Assembly (NCBI RefSeq): GCF_031846325.1
Contig: NZ_JAVRHZ010000002.1
Location: 186,001-250,000, forward strand
Origin: Patiriisocius_A hiemis
GTDB lineage: Bacteria; Bacteroidota; Bacteroidia; Flavobacteriales; Flavobacteriaceae
Length of the DNA: 64,000 nucleotides
Direction of reading: 5' to 3'
The notes below the pieces were generated by a model that was not told the DNA's origin, did not search any database, and saw nothing but the letters and a program-made list of their open reading frames with translations. The position numbers and the translations under genes are program-made. Numbering within the stretch: the stretch's first letter is position 1; each line of letters begins with the position of its first letter. This document shows, in pieces, positions 49,415 through 57,333 of the stretch.

Positions 49415-50815
49415 ATGAAAGCGATTGTAAGACTTACATTACTAATTGCATGTATATGTTTTACTACTGAAACTATGCAGGCTCAATTTTTTAAAAAGTT
49501 AGGAAAAAAAGTAACTAATGCCGTTGAAAGAACAGTAGAACGAAAAGCCGAAAGAAAAGCTGAAAAAACAACAGATAAAACAATTGATACTATTTTCAGT
49601 AAAAAAGAAAAAGAAGCTTCTTCGCAAGATGCAAGCTCAAATTTTGAAACCAAAGGAAGTGCAATTTTAAAACACAATTCTACCTATGGAAATGTACAAA
49701 TAGACAATGTTGGAACCACCAAAGTGGAAAAGGGAGATAACTTCTATAAAATCTATAGCTCCTGGTGGAGTCATGAAGCCGATATATATGATGGATTTGT
49801 ACTAAAGATAAAAAGCCAAGACATTTTAAAAGAAGGAGAAAAAGGTTTTGATAAAAACAAACGCCATGTTTTTAAAATTCCTGAAGAAGCAACCCTTAAA
49901 ATTGCCTATGACCCTTTATTACCTTATGAAAAAGAGCATCAAGATGGTTCTAAAAGAGCAGTTACAGACGAGTATCAAAATTACAATATCACTACTGGCG
50001 AAGTAACTGTAGATGTGATGAATAATGACCAAATACAAATAAGCTTTTCTGGAGATGCTATGTTTACCAAAATTACAAGAACAGGAACTGGGACCGAAGA
50101 TTACACTAGGAGCCAATATCCTAATAGTATTTCTGGAGGTATTGAAGTATATAGCCCTCAATACAATATAGTAAAAACTGCAAGTGACGATAATAAAATA
50201 CGAAACAAAAAATGGGAAGAAGTTTCAAAAGGAGATGCCTCTAACAATTCTGCGGGAGTTTATGTCTTTACTTTAAAAAGTGTGAATAAGGTTACCGATC
50301 TTAGAGAAAATAAAAGTTATACTATGTCTTATTTAATGAACTCAAACACTTCTTATGTAGGCATTAAAGCAGATATGGGTGAGTATAATGACAATGGAAT
50401 GCAAGGAGAATCTATCATAGTTATGGATGGCGATGAAGCTCATATTTTTGTTGAGACCGCAGGTATGAAATTTAAAATGTCTCCTAAAGCGAGACAAAAA
50501 CAAAAAGCTAATCCTACAGAACAATTAGGAAACTACGATGCTAATAAGTTTAAAAAAACAGGAAGAACTAAAACTATTTTAGGAGCTACGTGTTATGAAT
50601 ATACCTATACAGATGGAACAGACCATATGGAAATGTGGATTGCTCCCAGCGTAAATGTGCCCAACTGGTTTATGCAAAATAAATCATACCTAGAAGGACA
50701 TATCATGGAGTATACTATTACTTCTAAAGATGGAAGTATGAAAAGCGAAGTAATCTCTATTGAAGACAATATTAGAAAAGAGATTAGAGCAAAAGACTAT
50801 AAAAAAATGTTTTAA
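49415..50815 (+). CDS. DUF4412-type secreted protein
   Basis: This 466-residue protein has a signal peptide (KAIVRLTLLIACICFTTETMQAQ). Residues 25-75 are a charged helical stretch with repeated Glu, Lys and Arg (VERTVERKAERKAEKTTDK). The C-terminal 160 residues fit DUF4412: TMSYLMNSNTSYVGIKADM, IVMDGDEAHIFVE, MSPKARQKQK, GRTKTILGATCYEYTYTDGTDHMEMW. This domain is common in Bacteroidetes envelope proteins of unknown role. It stands alone, with a hairpin terminator downstream (50844-50886). No partner is apparent. Confidence 0.8.
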   Translation: MKAIVRLTLLIACICFTTETMQAQFFKKLGKKVTNAVERTVERKAERKAEKTTDKTIDTIFSKKEKEASSQDASSNFETKGSAILKHNSTYGNVQIDNVGTTKVEKGDNFYKIYSSWWSHEADIYDGFVLKIKSQDILKEGEKGFDKNKRHVFKIPEEATLKIAYDPLLPYEKEHQDGSKRAVTDEYQNYNITTGEVTVDVMNNDQIQISFSGDAMFTKITRTGTGTEDYTRSQYPNSISGGIEVYSPQYNIVKTASDDNKIRNKKWEEVSKGDASNNSAGVYVFTLKSVNKVTDLRENKSYTMSYLMNSNTSYVGIKADMGEYNDNGMQGESIIVMDGDEAHIFVETAGMKFKMSPKARQKQKANPTEQLGNYDANKFKKTGRTKTILGATCYEYTYTDGTDHMEMWIAPSVNVPNWFMQNKSYLEGHIMEYTITSKDGSMKSEVISIEDNIRKEIRAKDYKKMF

Positions 50816-50843
50816 AAAGCTAAAAACTACATTTTATACAATT

Positions 50844-50886
50844 ACCCATAAGGTTTCTCTACTTAAAGAAACTTTATGGGTTTTTT
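50844..50886 (+). terminator. Intrinsic terminator after the DUF4412 gene
   Basis: ACCCATAAGGTTTCT pairs with AGAAACTTTATGGGT (one mismatch), followed by TTTTTT. It separates the DUF4412 and AraC genes. Confidence 0.82.
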
Positions 50887-50922
50887 ATGTAAGCTCTTAT
50901 AGGAATAATCGACAACCCTCTT

Positions 50923-51762
50923 ATGATTCAAAAGTTTACAGAGTTTACAACAAATGCTGTTTTTATTCTTGGAGATGAAGAAGCCCTTAAACCCTTCTCA
51001 AAACCAAAGAAAGCTACTTTGTACACATTTATAAGAGCTACAAATAATCAAGTGCAATTATTGGTTGATACAATTCCTGTAACTATAGAGCCTAATCAAA
51101 TAATTGCCTTAACTCCTATACAACATATTCAAGTTTTGGAAGCAGAGGCTGTTATTGTATATCAATTTAACAGAGAGTTTTACTGTATAAAAGACCATGA
51201 TAAAGAGGTAAGTTGTGCTGGATTACTATTTTTTGGAAACAATAGTATTCCTATTGTTTCATTATCTAATAAAGAGATTGAAAAATACAATATACTCCAT
51301 GATGTATTTATTGACGAGATTGAGACCAAAGATACTATACAGGCAGAAATGCTTAGAATGCTAACGGCTCGTTTTATTATAAAAACAACTAGACTCTTAA
51401 AGGCTGAAGAAAACCTAACAACTGTTTACGAAAGTAAAGTAGATTTATTAAGGCAGTTTAATTTATTAGTAGAAACTCACTTTAAAGAAAGCCACAGCGT
51501 TTCGTTTTATGCCGAAAAGCTATTTAAGTCCCCAAAAACCTTATCAAATAATTTTTCAAAATTTGAAAAAAGCCCCATTCAAATTATACATGATAGAATT
51601 GTATTAGAAGCAAAAAGGCAACTCTCCTACACTAATAAAACTACAAAAGAAATAGCCTTTGATGTAGGTTTTGAAGATGCTTCACACCTAAGCCGAATGT
51701 TTAAAAAAGTTACTGGCGTTTCTCCTACTACTTTTAAAAAACAACTACTCGCCACTCCCTAA
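50923..51762 (+). CDS. AraC-family transcriptional regulator
   Basis: The 279-residue regulator has an N-terminal beta-rich ligand domain (about 1-150) that begins FTEFTTNAVFILG and shows ILTPIQHIQVLEAEAVIVYQ-like strands. The C-terminal AraC DNA-binding domain (about 185-278) has two helix-turn-helix motifs, SVSFYAEKLFKSPKTLSNNF and KEIAFDVGFEDASHLSRMFKKVTGVSPTTFK. Copies of a 65-bp promoter-like element start 1 bp after its stop codon and again 256 bp later, in front of a small ORF and the AhpD-like gene. It probably controls both; its inducer is unknown. Confidence 0.88.
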   Translation: MIQKFTEFTTNAVFILGDEEALKPFSKPKKATLYTFIRATNNQVQLLVDTIPVTIEPNQIIALTPIQHIQVLEAEAVIVYQFNREFYCIKDHDKEVSCAGLLFFGNNSIPIVSLSNKEIEKYNILHDVFIDEIETKDTIQAEMLRMLTARFIIKTTRLLKAEENLTTVYESKVDLLRQFNLLVETHFKESHSVSFYAEKLFKSPKTLSNNFSKFEKSPIQIIHDRIVLEAKRQLSYTNKTTKEIAFDVGFEDASHLSRMFKKVTGVSPTTFKKQLLATP

Positions 51763-51827
51763 GAAAAATTGACATGCATTTGGGAAATATCCCTATGGTA
51801 GTTCCTTTTATATCTACGCACCTTTGT
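51763..51827 (+). promoter_or_regulatory. AraC-associated promoter element, copy 1
   Basis: This 65-bp stretch begins GAAAAATTGACA, then GGGAAA after 7 bp, then CTAT, and ends in ACCTTTGT near the -7 position. It aligns without gaps to 52019-52083. Together they suggest a shared operator, most simply for the AraC protein encoded just upstream. It leads into a small ORF at 51854. Confidence 0.55.
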
Positions 51828-51853
51828 GTTGTACTTATAAAGAAAATACTATC

Positions 51854-52015
51854 ATGAAGCATACACACAAATCAATTTTCAACCTTATTGAAATCTTTAG
51901 AAAAGGAAAAACAAGAGTTATTAAAACAATAAATCTAGCATCGCATTGCGAAAGTAGAAGTTTACATGACTATTACTGTGATGCCGAAAAGCCGCATATT
52001 ACTAAATTTCAGTAA
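51854..52015 (+). CDS. Possible small protein (53 aa)
   Basis: A 53-residue ORF, MKHTHKSIFNLIEIF onward, lies between the two copies of the AraC-associated promoter. It is basic in the first half and has two Cys near the end (HCESRSLHDYYCDAEKP). It has an ATG and sits about 27 bp after a promoter-like element, which supports it being expressed. I recognise no family and there is no signal peptide or transmembrane span. It may be a short regulatory or accessory protein, or just a chance ORF. Confidence 0.35.
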   Translation: MKHTHKSIFNLIEIFRKGKTRVIKTINLASHCESRSLHDYYCDAEKPHITKFQ

Positions 52016-52018
52016 AAG

Positions 52019-52083
52019 GAAAAATTGACAACAAGAAGGGAAAAACCACTATTCTATTACCCTATAAGATACAAGAACTTTGT
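52019..52083 (+). promoter_or_regulatory. AraC-associated promoter element, copy 2
   Basis: This is the second copy of the element at 51763-51827: GAAAAATTGACA, 7 bp, GGGAAA, later CTAT and AACTTTGT. It is followed by the AhpD-like gene at 52143. The overlapping dyad GATACAA (52068-52074)/TTGTATC (52080-52086), with a 5-bp centre, covers the probable -7 region and may be the binding site. Confidence 0.55.
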
Positions 52084-52142
52084 ATCGATAAAATAAAACA
52101 AATAATAATCTCTGAAAATTTCAGAATAAAAAAATTACAATC

Positions 52143-52691
52143 ATGAAGACATTTAATGTACCTACAAGAGAAGAAGTAAACGAAACAAATCAAGCAATTT
52201 TCGATTCGCTTAAAAGTAAATTAGACTTTGTTCCTAATTTATTTGCAGCCTATGCATATAGTGACACCGCATTAGAAAATTACTTAAATTTTTCTAATGC
52301 AAAGACATCGCTTTCAGCAAAAGAGAAAGAAGTAGTAAACCTTGCCGTGAGCCAAGTAAACAATTGTGAATATTGCCTTGCCGCCCATACCGCAATTGGT
52401 AAAATGAATGGTTTTACAGAAGAACAAACTTTACAATTACGTAGTGGAGAGGCCACATTTGATAAAAAATTAGATGCATTGGCTAAGCTTGCTAAAAATG
52501 TTACCGAAAATCGAGGTCGTGCATCACAAGAGGTTCTAGAAAACTTTTTTAATGCAGGATACACAAAAGGGAATTTAATAGATGCTATTGTTCTAGTTGG
52601 TGACAAAACAATCTCTAACTATATAAATAATACCACACAAATTCCTGTAGATTTTCCAAAAGCCAAGGCACTAGAAACTGAAGAAGTTTAA
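52143..52691 (+). CDS. AhpD-like carboxymuconolactone decarboxylase-family protein
   Basis: This 182-residue protein is of the carboxymuconolactone decarboxylase/AhpD fold. The redox-type motif NNCEYCLAAHTAIGK gives a C-x-x-C with a nearby His, as in AhpD peroxidase proteins. Helices around FDSLKSKLDFVPNLFAAY and LSAKEKEVVNLAVSQ are typical. It probably functions in peroxide or thiol chemistry, but decarboxylase activity should not be assumed. It is preceded by the second AraC-associated promoter element, which indicates regulation by the AraC protein at 50923. Confidence 0.87.
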   Translation: MKTFNVPTREEVNETNQAIFDSLKSKLDFVPNLFAAYAYSDTALENYLNFSNAKTSLSAKEKEVVNLAVSQVNNCEYCLAAHTAIGKMNGFTEEQTLQLRSGEATFDKKLDALAKLAKNVTENRGRASQEVLENFFNAGYTKGNLIDAIVLVGDKTISNYINNTTQIPVDFPKAKALETEEV

Positions 52692-52806
52692 AAAATAAGT
52701 CGCTGTGCATTTTGATAAAATTTTTCGTTTCTCAAAATCACTCGAACTTACGTGTAAAAATCTACACAATGAAAACAAGATTAAATAAAATTAAACACTA
52801 AAAATC

Positions 52807-53205
52807 ATGAAAAAAGTAATCACAATTATTGTAGCCTTAGTATCATTTTCGTTTGCAACAAAAGCACAGGATAAAATGACGAAAGATAGAATGGACAAAG
52901 CACCTAAGGTAATTTCGTTTGAACAAACTAAAGGTGAGTTTACCCAGAAAAAAATGACACTCAAAGCAGGAACCTATGTTTTTGAAGTATCTAACAATAA
53001 TGCAGCTCCTAAAGTAGGTTTGGTATTGGTGCCAAAAGGTAAAGACACTTCTAATCCAGACAACCATATAAAAACTGCCTATGTAACTAAGGCTGTAGAA
53101 AAAGGAAAGACAGAAAGTTCACAAGCAACAACCCTAGACAAAGGAGAATACGTGTACTTTTGCCCATTAAACCCTACACCTCAATATACATTAACAGTAG
53201 AATAG
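52807..53205 (+). CDS. Secreted cupredoxin-like protein
   Basis: This 132-residue protein has a signal peptide (MKKVITIIVALVSFSFATKAQ) and a single beta-sandwich domain of cupredoxin type. Strands include AGTYVFEVSNNNAAPKVGLVLVP and the end YVYFCPLNPTPQYTLTVE, where Cys is at the blue-copper position, but the usual His and Met ligand pattern (C-x-x-x-x-H) is not clear. So copper binding is uncertain. It is 115 bp after the AhpD-like gene and is followed by a terminator (53231-53260). It may be co-expressed with the AhpD gene, and have a periplasmic electron-transfer or metal role. Confidence 0.72.
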   Translation: MKKVITIIVALVSFSFATKAQDKMTKDRMDKAPKVISFEQTKGEFTQKKMTLKAGTYVFEVSNNNAAPKVGLVLVPKGKDTSNPDNHIKTAYVTKAVEKGKTESSQATTLDKGEYVYFCPLNPTPQYTLTVE

Positions 53206-53230
53206 TAATACCAAAACTTATAGTTACAAA

Positions 53231-53260
53231 AAAAGGCTCCAAATAAGGAGCCTTTTTTAT
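53231..53260. terminator. Bidirectional terminator, cupredoxin and ssb
   Basis: AAAAGGCTCC (53231-53240) and GGAGCCTTTT (53247-53256) form a perfect 10-bp stem with a 6-nt loop, with T run on one strand and A run on the other. It lies between convergent genes and can serve both. Confidence 0.85.
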
Positions 53261-53281
53261 AGGTGTGATGCTTTAGGGTTT

Positions 53282-53614
53282 TTACTTACTAAGCATTAAG
53301 AGTTCGTTACATACAATCTCTGTAGTGTAGCGCTTATTACCTTCTTTGTCTTCGTAACTTCTATTAGTAAGTTTTCCCTCTACAGCTATTTCTTGTCCTT
53401 TTGTAATGTAGTTTTCTACCACATTAACAAGACCGCCACGTACTACTACATTATGCCAGTATGCACGTTCTACTTTGTTACCAGACTTGTCTTTGTAACT
53501 ATCATCTGTAGCCATAGAGAATTTTGCCATTTTGTTTCCATCGGCAAAAGTAATTACTTCTGGGTCTTGCCCTAATCTTCCAATCAACTGTACTTTGTTT
53601 CTAAGTGCGTTCAT
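53282..53614 (-). CDS. ssb: Short single-stranded DNA-binding protein
   Basis: This 110-residue OB-fold SSB has all the family points: NKVQLIGRLGQDPEV, KMAKFSMATDDSYKD, AYWHNVVVRGGLVNVVENYI, KGQEIAVEGKLTNRSYEDKEGNKRY and an ending of EIVCNELLMLSK. It is about 40-60 residues shorter than housekeeping SSB and lacks the acidic C-terminal tail (DDDIPF-like) that recruits DNA-repair partners. It is probably an accessory or stress paralogue, as is common in flavobacteria, rather than the main SSB. The leader contains a hairpin. Confidence 0.9.
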   Translation of the reverse strand: MNALRNKVQLIGRLGQDPEVITFADGNKMAKFSMATDDSYKDKSGNKVERAYWHNVVVRGGLVNVVENYITKGQEIAVEGKLTNRSYEDKEGNKRYTTEIVCNELLMLSK

Positions 53615-53642
53615 AATTTTAAATTTTAAACAGTTAAGATAT

Positions 53643-53668
53643 ATACAGGACGTTCCTGTATTTTTTTA
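53643..53668. promoter_or_regulatory. Hairpin in the ssb leader
   Basis: ATACAGGA (53643-53650) and TCCTGTAT (53654-53661) are perfect 8-bp arms around CGT, followed on the plus strand by a T run. It lies between the ssb promoter and start on the minus strand. It may be a protein-binding site, or a terminator for a plus-strand transcript. Confidence 0.45.
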
Positions 53669-53711
53669 GCGAACTGAACCGATTCTATATTTTTATTTCG
53701 ATTCAACAATG

Positions 53712-53719
53712 CAAACATA
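53712..53719 (-). promoter_or_regulatory. -7 element for ssb
   Basis: Minus-strand TATGTTTG matches TAnnTTTG; it is about 98 bp before the ssb ATG, giving a long leader of about 90 nt that includes the hairpin at 53643-53661. Confidence 0.45.
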
Positions 53720-53934
53720 AAACGCATTTGAAAAAGTAAAACTATAACACTTACTTACTATCGTTTACAAACGACAACAAACTTTTATAATTTTAACAAT
53801 CAATATTTTATAATATTTAATTAAAAACCAGTAACTAATAGCAGTTAAAACTCAAAATCAAGATTCATGGCAATTTGCTACCTTTAATACATTAATTTTG
53901 CAACAAAGCATACATAAAACTGTTAGCTTTAATC

Positions 53935-54567
53935 ATGAAGAGCATTTTCACTTTAATCATACTTCTATATTCTATTCTTGGGGTTTCTCAAAATTCAGAA
54001 CTAATCGTATTGAGTGAGAATGATACTTTAAAAAGTTCTGATTTTGATTTTTGGATAAAAACTAAAGATGATTTTCTAAAATTTAATGATTCTAATAAAT
54101 TACTTTATGATAATCTCATACTAGAAAATAATGATATTGTTTCTTTGCTATTTATTTCAGAAAACGACACTCTAAATTTTAAATTAGACAAAAGACAATT
54201 TTGGACTTTCAAAAAAGAGAATTCTGAATATAAATCTTTGAGCCTGACCGTTGGACATAATGGTAAAAGTGAAGAAAGTTTTGATTTTAATTACCATAAA
54301 AAGAATAAGACTAATTTATTAATTAACATTGCTGATCAAGATTTTAGTAAAATGCTTAGTGAATTTACAATTGGCCTAGAAAAACCAAATGGGAAGTATG
54401 ATGAAGAATTCATATCAAAATATAAAATTCGACAAATAAATAAGAAATTCAGGAAAAGGAAAAAGGAATTGAAAAAGCATTTTAAGGAAACCGATTTCAT
54501 AACCCTAGCTTTTGGAAACAGTATTATATTCGAGCAAATAACTAAAGCTAATAATAGCTATAAATAA
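53935..54567 (+). CDS. Hypothetical secreted protein (210 aa)
   Basis: A signal peptide (MKSIFTLIILLYSILGVSQ) and a mature, rather polar chain are clear. The first 130 residues have alternating hydrophobic strands (IVLSENDTLKSSDFDFW, FWTFKKENSEYKSLSLTVG). Residues about 170-190 are strongly basic (KKFRKRKKELKKHF). No cysteines or known motif appear. Codon use is AT-rich. The gene is alone, with possible promoter elements at 53874-53900 and 282 bp of gene-free DNA before the TonB receptor. Family unknown. Confidence 0.6.
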   Translation: MKSIFTLIILLYSILGVSQNSELIVLSENDTLKSSDFDFWIKTKDDFLKFNDSNKLLYDNLILENNDIVSLLFISENDTLNFKLDKRQFWTFKKENSEYKSLSLTVGHNGKSEESFDFNYHKKNKTNLLINIADQDFSKMLSEFTIGLEKPNGKYDEEFISKYKIRQINKKFRKRKKELKKHFKETDFITLAFGNSIIFEQITKANNSYK

Positions 54568-54754
54568 TTACTAGTTCTCTCCTGCTTACATTAAACTGCG
54601 TAATATATAACTCGAGTAACTGTTTCAAAAGAAAGATTAATGCTAAATTCTCATAACGGCTAAAACCTTTCTAAGAGATAATTTGTACCTAACACCCTTC
54701 CTTTTTAAAAAAATACACATTACTAGCATCAGGAAATCAGGCGCTTAAAAATCC

Positions 54755-54809
54755 TTATTTAGATTTATTATAAATAATTTGTTTAAATCAAAAGACACAT
54801 ATATTTTTG
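54755..54809 (+). promoter_or_regulatory. Promoter and possible iron-responsive operator of the TonB gene
   Basis: TTTG (54778-54781) and TATTTTTG (54802-54809) are 20 bp apart, a full Bacteroidetes promoter. Immediately upstream, TTATTTA (54755-54761) and TAAATAA (54771-54777) are 7-bp inverted arms with a 9-bp centre. Their position and AT-rich form suit an iron-dependent repressor such as Fur or a DtxR-type protein. Confidence 0.55.
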
Positions 54810-54849
54810 TCAAAAATTTACTATTTATATTAAGTCTAAATAAAAACAA

Positions 54850-57273
54850 ATGAAAAACCTAATACCAATCATAACCTTATTTTTACTAACAAATCTAGCT
54901 TTAGCGCAGAGTGGAAGTGTTACCGGAACTGTAAAAGACAACAATCAAGCACCGCTTTTGGGAGTTAATGTCTCTATAAAAAACACAATTAAAGGCACAC
55001 AAACTGATGAAAATGGAAACTTTGAAATCTCAAATTTAGACGATGGCGATTACACGCTTTCAATTTCTTACTTAGGTTTTAAAACCAGAGAAATTCTTTT
55101 TTCAGTATCAAATAATCAAAACACCACATTAGAAACAATTACACTTTACGAAGGAAACGAAATTTTAAGCGAAGTTGTAATTAATGGAGAACGTCGCAAT
55201 AAATTTTCAAGAAAGAAAACTGCGTATGTTTCTAAACTTCCTTTAAAAGACATTGAAAATACTCAAGTTTATAGTACAGTTACCAATGAGCTATTAAAAT
55301 CTCAAGTGGTTACAAATTTTGATGATGCTTTAAAAAATGCAACAGGTATCGAGCAACTTTGGACATCTACTGGTCGAGGCGGCGATGGTGCTGGTTATTT
55401 TTCGCTTCGTGGCTTTTCTTTACAACCACAATTAGTAAATGGATTACCAGGATTAACTAATGGAACCATAAATCCTGCTAATATTGAACGTATTGAAGTA
55501 CTAAAAGGTCCTTCTGCAACTTTATTCGGTAATGCGGTAAGTTCTTATGGCGGACTTATTAATGTGGTGACCAAAAAACCTTATGCGGGAACTGGTGGCG
55601 AATTGTCTTTCACTTCGGGAACTTATGGTCTCAACCAAATCGTTGGAGATTTCAATACTGCTTTGAGTAAAGACGATAATTTATATTTCAGATTAAATAC
55701 AGCTTACACTACAGAGCAAAGTTTTCAAGATGCTGGTTTTAGAAAGTCATTTTTTGTAGCACCATCGTTATCTTACAAAGTTAACAACAGACTTTCATTC
55801 TCTTTTTATGGAGAAATCACCCAAGCGGAACAAACCAATCCAACCTTCTTATTTCTAAATAGAAGCGCACCTACAGCTGCTTCAAATCTTAATGAGTTAA
55901 ACTATAACAACAAACTATCGTTTACGAGCAACGATTTAACTTTAGAAAATCCAACACAGAATTACAGAATAGAGATGGATTACAAATTGTCAGACACCTG
56001 GCAATCACAAACCTTACTTTCCAAAAGTTCTACATCAACAAAAGGCTATTATTCGTATTTATTCGATTATGGCATTTTAGAAGGTAATACGTACACTCGT
56101 TTTATCAACAAACAGAATGCAAACACACAAACAACCGATATACAGCAAAACTTTATTGGAGATTTCAAAATTGCTTCATTACGAAACAGAATGGTTGTCG
56201 GTATCGACTATTTTAACGAAACACAAACTAATAACAGTACAGGATATGCCTTCTACGGAAATGTGATACCAGATGGTGGCTCAAATGGTGATGATCCATT
56301 TACACCTGAAGTGGAAGAAGATTCATATCCGCTTTCAACTTCAGGAGTTGATGCTGCTTTGGCATCACAAGGCGTTAGCAATGTAAAGTCGAAATATCAC
56401 ATTTATAGCTTGTATGCCTCTGATGTTATCAATTTTACCGATAATTTTTCTGCTATGATAGGTGTACGATTAGACCACTTTGATAACGAAGGCGATTTAG
56501 CAAATCTTGACGACGATTATGACCAAACTACCTTATCACCAAAATTCGGAATTGTTTATCAACCCATAAAAGACAAGCTTTCCGTATTTGGAAACTACCA
56601 AAATGGATTTACCAATGTAGCACCGCAATTGGTAGGAAATCCTGAAGATGGACCACAAACATTACAGACTTTTGATCCTGAACAGGCAAACCAATTAGAA
56701 TTTGGAATCAAGACAAATCTTTTCAATAACCGCTTAAATGCAACGATTAGTTACTATGATATTAAAGTGAAAGATCGTGTAATTACTGACCCATCATCAC
56801 CTTTCAACAAAATACAAGGTGGCGAAGTTGTAAGCAAAGGTTTTGAAATTGAAATTAATGCCAATCCAGTAAAAGGATTAAATATTAGAGCTGGTTATAG
56901 CAATAACGATAGCGAAACTACGGAATCTGATAATACTGAAATTTTAAACAGAAGACCACTTGAAGCTGGACCAGAAACACTTTACAATTTTTGGGCAAAT
57001 TATGAATTTCAAGATGGAACTTTAGACGGTTTTGGAATTGGATTAGGGTTTAACGGAGCAAGTGAACGTTTTGCGATAAACTACGAATCTACTGGCGAAT
57101 TCATTTTACCAAGCTATACGATTGCAAACGCTTCCGTTTTTTACCAAGCAGATAAATACAGAATTGGTTTAAAGCTGAACAACGCATTTAACAAAGAATA
57201 TTACAAAGGTTGGACTACCATAAATCCGCAAACGCCAAGAGCATTATTGGCAAATATTTCATATCAATTTTAA
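54850..57273 (+). CDS. TonB-dependent siderophore receptor
   Basis: The 807-residue outer-membrane receptor has a signal peptide (MKNLIPIITLFLLTNLALAQ) and an N-terminal CarboxypepD_reg-like domain (about 22-110, SVTGTVKDNNQAPLLGVNVSI). The plug domain is clear: DALKNATGIEQLWTSTGRGGDGAGYFSLRGFS and RIEVLKGPSATLFGNAVSSYGG. The 22-strand barrel runs to the end, with the terminal ANISYQF typical of outer-membrane proteins. The type is the FhuE/ferrichrome-pyoverdine kind of siderophore receptor. It is followed by a PepSY protein, a pairing associated with iron uptake. Codon usage seems richer in CGT/CGC and GC than the genes around it. Confidence 0.9.
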   Translation: MKNLIPIITLFLLTNLALAQSGSVTGTVKDNNQAPLLGVNVSIKNTIKGTQTDENGNFEISNLDDGDYTLSISYLGFKTREILFSVSNNQNTTLETITLYEGNEILSEVVINGERRNKFSRKKTAYVSKLPLKDIENTQVYSTVTNELLKSQVVTNFDDALKNATGIEQLWTSTGRGGDGAGYFSLRGFSLQPQLVNGLPGLTNGTINPANIERIEVLKGPSATLFGNAVSSYGGLINVVTKKPYAGTGGELSFTSGTYGLNQIVGDFNTALSKDDNLYFRLNTAYTTEQSFQDAGFRKSFFVAPSLSYKVNNRLSFSFYGEITQAEQTNPTFLFLNRSAPTAASNLNELNYNNKLSFTSNDLTLENPTQNYRIEMDYKLSDTWQSQTLLSKSSTSTKGYYSYLFDYGILEGNTYTRFINKQNANTQTTDIQQNFIGDFKIASLRNRMVVGIDYFNETQTNNSTGYAFYGNVIPDGGSNGDDPFTPEVEEDSYPLSTSGVDAALASQGVSNVKSKYHIYSLYASDVINFTDNFSAMIGVRLDHFDNEGDLANLDDDYDQTTLSPKFGIVYQPIKDKLSVFGNYQNGFTNVAPQLVGNPEDGPQTLQTFDPEQANQLEFGIKTNLFNNRLNATISYYDIKVKDRVITDPSSPFNKIQGGEVVSKGFEIEINANPVKGLNIRAGYSNNDSETTESDNTEILNRRPLEAGPETLYNFWANYEFQDGTLDGFGIGLGFNGASERFAINYESTGEFILPSYTIANASVFYQADKYRIGLKLNNAFNKEYYKGWTTINPQTPRALLANISYQF

Positions 57274-57286
57274 TTAGTCAAGTGAG

Positions 57287-57321
57287 AAAGAGCGAGTCTT
57301 AAAATAGGACTTGCTCTTTTT
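57287..57321 (+). terminator. Hairpin between the TonB receptor and PepSY genes
   Basis: AAAGAGCGAGTC pairs with GGACTTGCTCTTT, with a small bulge, then a T-run. It lies just before the PepSY ATG at 57334 and could reduce expression of the second gene or be an attenuator. Confidence 0.6.
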
Positions 57322-57333
57322 AAATTTTTATAG

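Larger units (their letters stand above)
53615..53934. other. Intergenic region between ssb and a hypothetical gene
   Basis: The 320-bp region between divergent genes contains the ssb leader hairpin and -7 element, a 4.5-turn AT-rich stretch with no ORF, and on the plus strand TTTG (53874-53877) and TAATTTTG (53893-53900), a possible promoter for the hypothetical gene at 53935 (spacer 15, slightly short). No RNA gene is recognised. Confidence 0.5.

Noticed and set aside
54568..54849. Possible RNA gene or riboswitch before the TonB gene
   Set aside because: Apart from the promoter and the inverted repeat, no conserved riboswitch-like fold could be recognised.
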